Origin: Omphalotus guepiniiformis
Lineage: Eukaryota > Basidiomycota > Agaricomycetes > Agaricales > Omphalotaceae
Length of the DNA stretch: 64,000 nucleotides
Direction of reading: 5' to 3'
Assembly: GCA_028554645.1 (NCBI GenBank)
Contig: JAQOOI010000045.1
Location: 1 to 64,000, forward strand
The notes under the pieces are model-generated. The model was not told where the DNA came from and searched no databases. It saw only the letters and a program-made list of their open reading frames with translations. The position numbers and the translations under genes are program-made. Below are positions 19,839-30,519 of this stretch, piece by piece (position 1 is the first letter of the stretch; every line of letters starts with the position of its first letter).

Positions 19839-22190
19839 ATGAACCCCCAACCACAGCAACCATACGGCAGACCAAGACAAACTCCACTCTCTCGCGACTC
19901 CGCCCCATCCCGTTTCCGAACCCTACGCCGACAACAGCGCTTGAATGACATCCAAGCAGACCATGTTAGAAAACATCCCAGAGCTCACCTACAGCTTGCA
20001 TCCATTAATATTAAAGGGAGGGGTGCAAATCATATATATAACCCAGGCCACAAGTGGCCCAACCTATGCCAAATCATCCGAAAGGAACATGTTGCAGTGC
20101 TAGCAGTGCAAGAAACACACCTATCTGCTGAACAGACAGACAAAATCCAGCAGAGTCCCTATGGTAACAAAATTAAAATCTTCTCATCCATTGATAATGA
20201 AAAGCCTAATGCAGCAGGCATGGCAATTGCCCTAAACACCAACCTCATAGACAAGAATTTCACTGAAGTATCAGTAGTACTACCAGGGCACGCAATCTTG
20301 CTGACTTCCCCGTGGCAAGGTCGAGAAACAATTACGATCCTTGCAGTCTATGCACCAAACAAATCCACTAAACATACCCAGGAATTTTGGAATAAACTAA
20401 CAAAGATGTGGCTTGAATTGAATTTACCAGTCTCTGACTATGTCATGGGAGATATGAACTTTGTGAAAGAAGCTGCAGATTGTACTTCTAACCGCACTAA
20501 TACGACTAGTGTTGTTGATGCGTTGATGTGCTTGGTATGGGGTATGAATGAGAAGAAGTGCTAACTAACTCGAATGAATCTATCAAGCACTCAAAACACA
20601 CACACAACACACAAAGACTTTAAGTTCGTGGGGTTTGGGGGACTAACAAACTCTGTGAAGCGGATAAGGTTGTTGTAAGAGGGGCTCGGAGACACAGTCT
20701 AAACCGACGCGGCACAGATAACTCTATGCTACACACCACTCAAACGAACTAACACGTAACTTTAACAAATCACTGCGACCAGTGACTACAAACGATACAA
20801 CAACCAGACGATTGTTGGGAGATGCCAGACGACTTCTCACTTAGTGGAGTTGGTTATAGGAGGATTTCAGAACTGCCAGACGACGAGTTCAACGAGTGAC
20901 CAGACGATCCACTCTTATTCACACTACACACACAGGCTCCGCGGTACCAGACAATTCCGCTTGTAAAGACTTAGGCACACTGACTTATGAACTTAACGCG
21001 ATGGTTAACACCTTTAAAACTTTGAATCACTCAGAGGGACTTAAGCTTTTCCACACACAAATGCTATTAGCTCTATGGGGGGCTCGGGAACCTGTCCTTC
21101 CTTGCCCGGGTTCTATTTCTTATATACAGTATTTCTATTTACATAGTACAAACAAATGTCGCGATACTTGACAGTTATGAGATATATGGTGCATATGGTG
21201 CACCGCGTAAGGTAGGGATGAAGTATAGTACGTGGTAACAGGGTATCCTATATCGGGTTATAATCTTGCCGCTTTTAGAAAGTATCGCAGTAGTTTGCTA
21301 ACACTGTGTCTCCTTACGTATTCTACTTCCGCGTCGTCGGAAGTACTTTGTGTTACATCGTACATCTAGACCCTTCTGTGGCTCAACAGTGGTCATTAGA
21401 TATGACTAGTGCACGGAGCTACTGCTACCTGGTTTTCAAGTCTGGCCTTCTGAGTAGTGCCGCGGTACTTCGTTACCTACGCGTTGGTTTATACAGTATT
21501 GGGGCCATCAAGTTATACACATCGGACCTTAGAACAAGTGCCGCAATGCTTTACTTGAGTGCATACTTAGGTAATACCTACACTGAGAAGACCCATTTAG
21601 TGCCGTTCTACAGTCTTGTACACCTTTGTACACATATACTAGTGGTTGAATGTGCGTAATACACCGCGGAACTTAGGACTATACAGTGTACTTAGTAGGT
21701 TTGTACTGGAGTGATCAATCCCGCGAGGCCGAAAATGGTAGTGGTATTCCTGCGGTCGTATCAGCGTTCCTTGAGTTCCGGGCCTTGTTTGACTTGAGAG
21801 ATGGATGGCGGAGCACATATCCTGACACTAGGGCATTCACACACCACCATGAACTGGGAAATAACATGTATTCAATGTCTTGTATCGACTGCATATACAC
21901 CCGTGCTGATCTAATACCTTTCTGCCATGACTGGGACATCACCGACGATTTTGCAGGGCTGACGGACCATCAAATGATCACAGTGATAATCCAAACTCCC
22001 AACGCCCCGAAGCAAGGACGTGGCTGGTATGCCATACACCTATGATCCCTCGAGAGCAAGAACTTCATGACACAAGCTGAACAACTTACCAAGGAACTAC
22101 TTTCTGAAATCAAACAATCAGCAGCCCCACACAACCGATTGCCAGACAAAAACCCACAACCCAGTCATGAGCATACCAAAGAATAACCCA
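19839..22190 (+). pseudogene. LINE ORF2 endonuclease domain, split by a solo LTR
   Basis: From ATG 19839 the AP-endonuclease-like (EEP) fold is clear: ASINIKGRG (strand 1 Asn), QETHL (catalytic Glu), ILAVYAPN, and YVMGDMNFV (Asp/Asn). The frame is interrupted at 20523 by a solo LTR and resumes at 21768 (LEFRALFDLRDGWR), with SCIDCIYTRADL and the terminal DHQMI (the SDH-type catalytic Asp-His). TGA at 22043 then interrupts a frame that continues (SLESKNFMTQAEQLTKELL) to about 22190, after which the RT should start but does not. Confidence 0.75.
20524..21763. mobile_element. Solo LTR (1240 bp) inserted in LINE ORF2
   Basis: The insertion begins TGAT and ends ATCA and is flanked on both sides by GCGT (20520-20523 and 21764-21767). 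Removing it with one GCGT joins the endonuclease frame exactly (SVVDA to FLEFRALFDL). TG...CA-type termini and a 4-bp duplication fit a gypsy-type solo LTR. No gag or pol is present, and its sequence is unlike the LTR at 12990-14790. It has no open frame I recognise. Confidence 0.7.
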
Positions 22191-22579
22191 TACAAGAACT
22201 CCACCTCCCAGAAAGTTCACCAACCGAACTATCGAGACAGTGCAAAATGCACTCAAGAAGCACCAAAACAGGTCCCCACACCCAGATGAGATTTGGAGAA
22301 GTCTCATGACCTGAAACATCTCGCGTAGAATATGAAACTTCCTTTATCTAGCCCTTCATGGAGCACATAAGGTAGGGAAGTATTGGTCACACATCCCGAG
22401 CTACAAGAATAGAGCTCAGTGCACAAAATGCCAGAGCGAAGACAATATGACCCACATCTTGACACAATGCCAACACCCGTGGACTGCTTTCCTATGGAAA
22501 ATGGCATATCACCTTTGGCCAACATCCTTTCCAGCTTGGCCAAAAACCTCCCTCAGCACTGTTGTTGCGCTGAAAACGC

Positions 22580-24040
22580 ATACACGCCTGAAATACCTGA
22601 AATTAAACGATTTCTACTGTGAATATGATGGGAATAAAGAGCTAGACTATGTCCCATAGTGCTAGCTAAGACATAGAACACGAATAGTTAAAGGCTCGAA
22701 GTGAAAGGACTACAATGTACAAGTATGCATCAAGACCTTATGGCTGATATGCCTCTAGACCTTCGGCGAAGTAACTACCTGCTGCAAGACTGTACAGTAT
22801 GGTCAGACCCACCCTGCCTGGCAAAGAGCCCTTCGTCTGGAAGTCGCTATTCAAGTATCTGTGTAATCCACGGGACTTAGGAAGGAAGAAACTACACACA
22901 CAGGCGTAATAGCCTCATGAGCCTAAATAATGTCGAAAGGACAAAGCTAGAGGTATTGCCGAGCCATCAAAATGGTTTGTTCGAACTTAGCCAACCTCCT
23001 AGAACCTGCAGATTGATGATATACTGGAGATAACGCTTTATGATCGGAAATATATGATCGACGATTCCGTTCCGAGATACTAGATGGTCAAAGCTATGAA
23101 AATGATCGGTCTCGATGACTGTAGAATAACTTATTAGTAAAGTAATGACAGAATTGGCCTTCGAGCGCTGGATATTGGTATATCTACGAGGTGCTATGGG
23201 GTTTAGATATCGAAATAGGAGAAAATACGGAAGCCCGACGGGATAAATGACTAGAAACTGCCCTCGGCGCCCCTATAAGTACACTGTAAAACAGTTACAA
23301 AGATGAATAAATAACAAAATGCATAGGAGTAATTCGTTTAGAATGGCTCAAGCGCATGATAAAAAGGGTCTAGATGTACCAAAACATCACTAAAACATAA
23401 TACTTACGCATATATACCCAGGAACTGCACATAATTACCCTCTAGACGTGCCTACTTACCCAACTCAGTCATATTGTTTCTGTTTATATCCATTTTATAC
23501 TCGATGTTATCCCTCTGTTCCTTTTAATTACTCCACTCAGTTTTCTATCTATTTATGAAATACTTACAAGCAGTAGAGTACATATACTGTCATGTATAGG
23601 GTCGAGCACCCCAGGTTACGACTGCCCGCCAAATTGGAGAACTTTACGTATCTTCTAGAGTGTTAAATCGCAGAAGGCCTCTTGATTGTGAACGTCAGGC
23701 CCCGGTTCTTCGAGCTGGTAGAGGCAGACTATTAGGAATTGCAGTGCTTTAATAGAGTGCTAAATATCTGAACATCTGTTGTGTTTGAACTGTCTGTCTG
23801 TCTGTCTGTCTGTGTCTGTCTATCTGTGTCTGTCTGTCTGTGTCTGTCTGTTTTTGCTGTTTCTGGTACTCGTCGAAGGGTCTAGACGGTGATCTTTCAG
23901 TTCAGTTAGTCTTTCCAACAGTCTAGCTTGACTTTAGTCAGTTTTCTGCGTGCGGAATCTTTGCCAACGCCAGACTACACTCGCTTTTACAAGGCAACCT
24001 TTGAGTTTAGACGAGTTCCTACGTCTTAGAGTGCTCATTT
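22580..24040 (+). mobile_element. LTR-like insertion in LINE ORF2 3' part (boundaries approximate)
   Basis: This segment separates two parts of the LINE C-terminal domain. It contains GGTCAGACCCACC at 22801-22813, the same block found about 275 bp inside the giant gypsy LTR and in the segment at 25.35-27 kb. Near its end it has TGCGGAATCTTTG...CAACGCC (about 23950), shared with the latter. I could not fix the termini or a target duplication by eye. Nothing in it looks coding. Confidence 0.45.
23791..23852 (+). repeat. TGTC microsatellite
   Basis: Imperfect (TGTC)n tract with TATC and TGTG interruptions, inside the LTR-like insertion. A similar TGTCTGTCTG tract is at about 26768, in the related LTR at 25.35-27 kb. 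Confidence 0.85.
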
Positions 24041-24643
24041 TGCTGCTATTACCGTCTTGGGAAGTGGCCTGATACACTTTTGCACCCCAGATGGTCAACC
24101 TTGTCCTGAAGCTGACCGCCTCTTCCAAATACTAATGACAGAGTGCGCTCATCTAATCTGGAAAATAAGATGTGAAGTAGTAATACACAAAAGAACTACG
24201 GAGCCTACCAGCCGGGAAGTTTACAACTGCTTCTGACAAATTATCCAAACATGGCTACAGCAAGACAAGAAGCTCCTTTTCAAACCAAGCGGCCACACCG
24301 TAAAATCCCGGCGTAATATTCTAAAGACATGGTTGCCGCTGTTAGTGGAAAACCACGCAGAAGACTGGACGAAGGATACCGAGGTTTTAGTGGGTATTGG
24401 GACAGAGAACAAAATTCAAGAATTGGACATTGGCGCAATTCTTTTGATAGACCCATAGCCCCACACTACAGAGAGCCTGTGTGCGGCCGGACACGGCATA
24501 GTGTATTTCCTCAGTGGTGGGATTTAAATCACTTTTCTTTTCTCCATAACCTTAGGGATGTGCATTACTATAGTCACCCCTAACAAAATTCACATAGGAG
24601 CAGGTGCGAGGCTAGTTATATACAGCTGTCACCTGCTTGGTGC

Positions 24644-24644
<1 letters not shown>

Positions 24645-24677
<33 letters not shown>
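24645..24677 (+). repeat. Poly(A) tail of the LINE (33 A)
   Basis: An uninterrupted run of 33 A, 187 bp after the ORF2 stop, marks the 3' end of the LINE on the plus strand. Confidence 0.8.
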
Positions 24678-24681
<4 letters not shown>

Positions 24682-25349
24682 GAGTGTGCTTGCATTGAGA
24701 CCTTGGGTTTTGATTTTGGCCGAGGTCAAGGTCAAGAGGGAGGAACAGTGACATCTGGGCAGGGACATCAAGAGACTCCTCAGAATCATTTCTGCTCCCA
24801 TCTGATGTATTCAACCCATCCTTGGAAATTTCAATAGCTGTGTGTCAATGGCAGTGGGTAGATCATCTGTGACACACAACTGGTCAGTCATATGTTTGTC
24901 TTGCATTCTAATCGTCTAGGGGTTAAGTATGAGGAAAGATACACTATATTGAATAATGCACTGTGCTAGTCTGAGAATTCCTCCAATCACTGCTATTATC
25001 ATAGATGAAGCCAGCTGTTGATGTTGTGTTGGTCCTTGATAGATGTCTCTGAGAAGAAGAATTTGTCACTGCTTGTTGTTGCTTGTTGTCATTCATTGTT
25101 GTAGAAAAGACCTTCAGCTTCATAAAAAAGGAAACAGGCTGTAGCTAGCCAAAGTTTTAATTTTCAAGGCAACAGTTTCTTTTTAGTGACTTAGTTAGAT
25201 CCTATAGAGGCAGAACCAGTAACCCTAAGCCACAAAAAAGAACCTATTGCCTTGAAATTTGAAACTGAAGCGGAGTGCACCAAGAAAAAATGAAGTCAAC
25301 AAACTTGATGACTTTTTTGAACCCGGTTGAATGTATAACATGGTCATGT
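24678..25349. other. Non-coding stretch right of the LINE
   Basis: No gene is supported. It contains an imperfect hairpin: AATTTTCAAGGCAACAGTTT... (25159-25194) pairs with CTAAGCCACAAAAAAGAACC... (25225-25260), arms of about 36 nt with a 30-nt loop, possibly a small MITE or the joined ends of an element. Confidence 0.5.
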
Positions 25350-26980
25350 TGTTGAGCTTGAGAGCGGTACGAGCTTCAGATTGTATAAAAACACTCAATA
25401 TGATGAGATTGAAGATGTGTAACATGGGAATTAAGGACTAGAGTGAGCCCCAGCTGCTAGTCAACACATGAGGGTACACTATACCAATGGCCTGAGAATA
25501 GTGTATGCTACAGTACATGATATGGTGCTTAGCTGCTGTGATCAATGGGTCCATCTGGTGGGATACTGGACTTGCCTCTCACCATTTATATGGTTGAGTT
25601 GGTCAGACCCACCTTAATAGGTCCAGATACTCCCAGAGTGCTGCCTGATTGTAATCCAGGGGATCGTGGAGGAATTATAAGTGACAATCTATATGACCAT
25701 CTGGTAATCTGATGATCTGGATGACTTGCAAGCTATGGTGTTGTTGATTGGTAATACTCTATCTGGAGATGTGCCAGTGTGTAGATGAACATCTGTGAAC
25801 TAAGAAAACTTGGTACTCAGTTGAGATTCTTCAAGGAGGGGCTTAGTCTCAGATTCTAAAGATGGTCATAAGAGCTAGATCTGGCAAGCTCATGAGCTGA
25901 CCAGCTGGTGATCTGGAAGACTGCCTGAAGTTCAAGTTGACAGGAATTTCTCAGACTATGATCTGATGAGCTGGTGATCTGTCTACCTAAGGGACTTTGC
26001 AGAACACAGTTACTACGTGCACTAGGGGTAATCCTGCATGATGGATAAGGGTATACCTTGGTCCTAGATGATATGACAATATTCTGGAGCCAGATAGGAG
26101 CCAGATAATGATCTGTATCTTGGCCCAAGTTCTAGGCTGATAAGCTGGAGCTCTGGTGTCTTGATTACTGATGAAAATGTGATGCCAAATAATCTCACTA
26201 TATCATGCAATTCTAAGGCTGTGTCAACCACACAGTGTGCAGCTTATGAGATCTGCAAAACTCAAACTAGATTTACTGTCTCTGATATACCCAATATGGC
26301 TTGATATGGACAATCTCTTGCTGTTTATAGAATCCACCCCACTCAATTCTGTTTATTCTGTCTTATTTTCTTTTTCTCTATTATCTTTTCAGATTTATAA
26401 TATTTATCTAGCTAGCAGTATATAAAGACCATGTATTTAGATAGAAATATCAAGGGATTACTGGGCCAGCTTTTATAAAGCGAAGCAGAAACACCTTTGG
26501 AGGTTGAATCTGACAAGCTCATAAGCTCTGAAGTTAGACTTCTAACAAAGAATTGCGAGCCTGGTCCTTAGAGTCCAGTTTGTGTTGTAGCACGTTAACT
26601 TACACTGAAGTCCCTGAGTGGCAAATACATTGAAGTCCCTGAGTGGCACCATCTGATAATCTGACTGCTGTCTGTTGAACTGCTGAATCAGTTCTGATCT
26701 GATCTAAAACTGTTCTGAACTGCTGCTGCTGTCCGTTTGTTATGCTGGTGACTCTTGGAAATCTCTGTGTCTGTCTGTCTCTGTGATTCTGTCTGTTATT
26801 GTTCTGCTTCCAATTTGTTGCTCTTACGAGCTCACAATCTGATAATCTCTTTGTCCACTGTGTTGTAAAACCTTTGTTCAGATTGATAGTCTTTTACACT
26901 TGTGATCATCCTACAAGTTTATTGTCAGTGCTAAGCATGCGGAATCTTTGATCAACGCCTGCCACCACTTGCAAAACACA
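25350..26980 (+). repeat. Diverged LTR related to the giant gypsy LTR, opposite orientation
   Basis: Blocks shared with the minus strand of 12990-14790 occur in the same order: an AGCGGT...CTT start (about 25362), GACTAGAGT (25437), CTACAGTACATGATATGG (25508), GCCTCTCAC (25574), TTGGTCAGACCCACC (25599) and ATTGTAATCCA (25650), then CTGTCTGT-rich sequence toward the end. Identity is patchy, so this is an old or distinct family member. Ends are approximate. No internal gag-pol lies beside it, so it is probably a solo LTR. Confidence 0.55.
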
Positions 26981-27141
26981 GACTTAGTTGGTTGTTGGTT
27001 TGTTGGGTTAGATCTTGATCTTGTCCTTCACCCAGTGCCAATAAAAGCCTTTCAACGTGTTTTCCACAACACATGCTGGAGCTTCTCAGTAGCCCCAGAA
27101 AAGCTCTTTTTCCCAAAACCCTCTCTTTCTTTTCACCACCA

Positions 27142-28975
27142 TGCCTCAGCCAGGTCCCTCATGTTCCAACAGTCGCATCACTACTATGCCTGACCCTTGC
27201 TCATTCTCACACTCTCCAAATTGCATGCTTCAACCCCGAGATCACTTGTTTTCTCTCCACTTGCCTTGAGCTAAATCAATGCCTTGAATTCAACCTCAAA
27301 CCAAGCAAAAAGAGTTTCAAACACAAGTACAGTTGACCCAAGAAGTTGAAACGTCTGAGAAACGCAACAAACAATGCAAGTTTGAGTGGTTTGCTCAGAA
27401 AGCTAAGAAAGAAAAGGATAAGCTGTTTGTACTTTCATTCAAAAGTGCTTTATGTGTCTGACTGCATATCTCGTAGCTCAAATGTCCTGATATACTTCTG
27501 CAAGATTGGCAGCTTCTATCCCTGTGGTATCAATCTATTTTCTGACAACATCAACATGCTGGTCCATCTTGGACTCAAGGACAAAGCTTCTAAGGCTCAA
27601 GAAGTTGCACACACTATGAGAAATGCAGCTTGATATCATAGTGAGGATGAAGATGAAGATGTTGAGGACCCGAATAATCAAATGTATGCATATATGCACT
27701 TTTTCTTTTGCTTTCATGCTTACAACAGTTAACGTGTAGGCTCAACTCAGAGAAGACACCATACCTCTATGCTTATTGCATGCTCTTGAACCACTATCCA
27801 TCTTTACGTCAACGTATTGAGGGATATATGGAATACAATGATATCACAACACTATCCATAATTATTCAAATGATATATTCTCTAAGTATTTTTAATTATT
27901 TCAACCCATTAACCCTTTACTAGATACAGAGGGGATGCTGAGATGCTTATCACAATGATACTAACATTTTATGCTACTCTATCGCTTCCCTGATCCCTAA
28001 CAATCCTGAGACCCTGGAGGACAATAGTGTCTTGGACCCACCAATTGTCGGTAGCAGTAAAAGTGACTGTGGCGTGAACCATTCCAAGATTGTGGAATTA
28101 CTTTGCCCATTCAAACACATCAAGGCCCTCAAGTTCAGCTCAGAGGCAGATCACATCAGGTATGTGTATTTTTCCAGCCATCATCATTACTAATTTACTG
28201 TGCAGAACACGTGATATAATTCAAGCACAATACAAAGGCTACCGCCTGCATCACAACATGTTCCCGGCATTTGTCTACAATCTGTCAATGTTTAACTCCA
28301 AGAGCCATAGACTTTCCCAAGGTTACCTTCTTATTTGTGTGAGTACTGTACATCTATAATCTTAAGCTATCTCTTACTTTATTTATGCCTAGGCTTTTCA
28401 CTGCATTTGGACAAGCCCAAGCTCTGCACTCAAATCTCAGGTGATTGTGATGAGGTCTAGCAATGCGAAGATTCACTGTCTCTATACAGTAAAAAGTCAG
28501 ACAATCACTTACATTGTTGTTCAAGTGAGTTATTGTTTTGTTATTCACCTGATGCTATTCACCTGATGCTAATATTCACTTTTCCAGGGTGATGAAGGAC
28601 GGAAAGTATAGTTTTTGTCAGCTGTATGCAAATGTGATGGAAGTCATTGGAAATTTATTATCTGATTGGTGCAAACAGCTTTTTTATTGGTGGAATAGGT
28701 AAGAATCCTCCTTTTTTTCCTACTGAGATCTCATCTATGACCATAGCCAGGTCTTTTCAGACACACCGGATGACTTTGCGGGTGGTAATTTCAATGATGA
28801 TATGAAGTGCATCCAGGAAGACTTTGAGCAAGATACTTTTGATATCTATTCCAAGGATGAACAGGATCAACTTCAAGACAGATGTGATGAGCAAGCCAAT
28901 CAACACAAAAACAATGGGACATTCAAGGTGAAGGTTTGCTGGATGTTGCTGAACAAGAGTAGTGTTGCCTAGTGA
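27142..28975 (+). pseudogene. Decayed spliced gene of the DUF6698 type
   Basis: Pieces in several frames read in order like the DUF6698 proteins that are multicopy in agaricomycetes: an N-terminal MPQPGPSCSNSR, a Lys-rich stretch, YLYAYCMLLNHYPSLRQRIE (about 27755), GVNHSKIVELLCPFKHIKAL (about 28072), TRDIIQAQYKGYRLHHNMFP (28206), AFHCIWTSPSS (28394), SNAKIHCLYTVKSQTITYI (28460) and WWNRQVFSDTPDDF (28690-28770). Plausible GT-AG introns separate them. Frameshifts and a TAG (about 28608) break it. The function of the family is unknown to me. The assignment rests on the order LLCP, TSPSS, Y-I and WWNR, recalled rather than searched. Confidence 0.5.
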
Positions 28976-29204
28976 TGATGACGGACTTCAGATACTCCTT
29001 TTTTTCTTTCAGTTGCTTGCTCTCATGATTGCTCTCAATGCTTTCTGCTACTTGTTGTTACTCACTATGCTCTTAGAATGATTAGTTTGCTATGTATTGT
29101 TTGATACCAATTCAAATAGATATGAATGTTTATTACTAGCAATTGAGAGAATCTATAGTAGATCTAGTGGTATATAGTATACTTTGTTACCCCCACTAAA
29201 TGTG

Positions 29205-29375
29205 ATAACACCCACTACATGTTATGACACTCAATATATATTATAACACCCACTACATGTTATAACACTCGCTATGTCTTATAACACCCACTACATGTTA
29301 TAACACTCACTATGTCTTATAACACCCACTACATGTTATAACACTCACTATGCCCTATAAACCCACTATGTATTC
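29205..29375. repeat. 38-bp minisatellite, about 4.3 copies
   Basis: The unit ATAACACCCACTACATGTTA + TAACACTCACTATGTCTT recurs with starts at 29205, 29243, 29281, 29319 and 29357 (constant 38-bp step). The middle copies are nearly identical. It is AT-rich and non-coding. Confidence 0.85.
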
Positions 29376-29510
29376 TAACATCTAAAATACATTGATTCCT
29401 TCAATGTCTGTTGTACTCCCTAGGATATGTAATAATTCCTGTTATTCATTACAAGACTTGCTATCATTTCATGGAATCCCAATAACATTCCAATCCAGGG
29501 GGTCTTGCTA

Positions 29511-30090
29511 CTATGATGATCAGAGAATTGCAACTTTTTGAGAATTCCTTTTTTGTATCTTCCTCTCAGGCCTAATCTCTTAATTATCTTCATACAATCA
29601 TTCTTTAACCTCTAAAACCCTTAACCTGAATTTCTGGGATTTTTTTATGAGGATGTGCTTGTGTCAGACAGTGTTTAAGCAGGAACAGGGAATTGCAATT
29701 ATGCTGTCACGGCCATATCCACCCGCGTCAGAGAGCATTGACTTTTTCCATAATCCTGTATGTATACCACCTTCTGCCTGTCGTGCCACCTTGAGAACCG
29801 GTACATGGACTGGTACTGTATACTTTCAGATGTCTATGTAATTTTCTGGGTGATCCTATTAATGTAATCCTCTATATCAGAGAATGTCACACCTCAAAGT
29901 CACGCTTCTCGAGCAGTAATATGGGTCTCATTCACTTTCCTCAACACATTCTCTTGTTTTTATTTGAGAAATATTTTCCAATGCATCCAATAAGACTTAC
30001 AAAAAATTGACGAAGCACAGAAGTTGGTAGATGTGGAAATATTCACGAAGTTGCACATCTCTGTGCATTGCAATTCTCTGATCACCATAG
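29511..30090. mobile_element. 580-bp Tc1/mariner-like MITE
   Basis: Terminal inverted repeats of 23 bp, CTATGATGATCAGAGAATTG... (29511-29533) and its complement CTATGGTGATCAGAGAATTG... (30090-30068), differ at one base. Both ends are flanked by TA (29509-29510 and 30091-30092), the target duplication of Tc1/mariner elements. The interior has no transposase. A short open frame at 29647-29841 shows no similarity I recognise. Confidence 0.7.
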
Positions 30091-30092
30091 TA

Positions 30093-30519
30093 TAATACCC
30101 TTGAAATCAAGACATATTATTTTCTCAATTATAACAAATACTGTATGGAATAATCCTTTATATGTTTACGTAGGTTTTGCTGATGAGCACACCCAACTTT
30201 GAATGTAGAGATGACCACAGTATCAGGTTCCTTTCTTTCCAGACATTGTTCAGGCAGTCCGTGTCCGTTTGTTGACCATATAGAATCCGCAGCCTTGAGC
30301 TCTGGCGGTAGAGACATTTAGAAGAAGAAACCAAAGATCACACAACGGCACGGCTGTTCTCTATTGCTACAGTCCAATGGCAACAAACAAGACTATCAGT
30401 ATCAAGTGTAGTACACCTTGTTTAACAACAGAAATGTAGGATTTCGTTATACAACGATCAAGTTTATAGATGTACATAAAGAGTTCCATGAGTTGACGAC
30501 GAATTCTCAACTATCTTAC
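30093..30519. other. Intergenic stretch at the edge of the transposon nest
   Basis: No gene is supported. A 62-codon minus-strand open frame (ATG at 30317, MSLPPELKAADSIW) could be a gene fragment, but no family is recognised and it has no downstream continuation. This region is also the 3' flank of the SH3 gene. Confidence 0.4.

Larger units (their letters stand above)
22195..24458 (+). pseudogene. LINE ORF2 C-terminal Cys-His region and tail, split by an LTR-like insertion
   Basis: The first part (about 22200-22575) reads QVPTPDEIWRSLMT...NFLYLALHGAHKVGKYW and then CTKCQSEDNMTHILTQC, the C-x2-C-x8-H-x4-C region that closes ORF2 of this LINE group. TGAs at 22312 and 22333 interrupt the frame. 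The second part (about 24045-24458) reads ITVLGSGLIHFCTPDGQP, LFQILMTECAHLIWKIRCE, then the tail WTKDTEVLVGIGTENK, with a TGA at 24234 and a final TAG at 24456. The intervening 1.4 kb is foreign. RT and RNase H are absent. Confidence 0.7.
14791..24677 (+). mobile_element. LINE retrotransposon remnant (Tad/agaricomycete type), multiply interrupted
   Basis: It starts right of the gypsy LTR with 16 bp of leader, ORF1 at 14807, an APE-type endonuclease ORF2 and a conserved C-terminal Cys-His region, and it ends in a run of 33 A (24645-24677). It is split by a fold-back element (15941-18485), a solo LTR (20524-21763) and another LTR-like insertion (about 22580-24040). The reverse transcriptase and RNase H that should lie between endonuclease and Cys-His region are missing near 22200, so the copy is defective. 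The 5' end and any target-site duplication are hidden by the gypsy insertion. Confidence 0.8.

Noticed and set aside
29647..29841. Short open frame inside the MITE as a transposase remnant
   Set aside because: 64 codons with no DDE/D motif or similarity to Tc1/mariner proteins that I can see.
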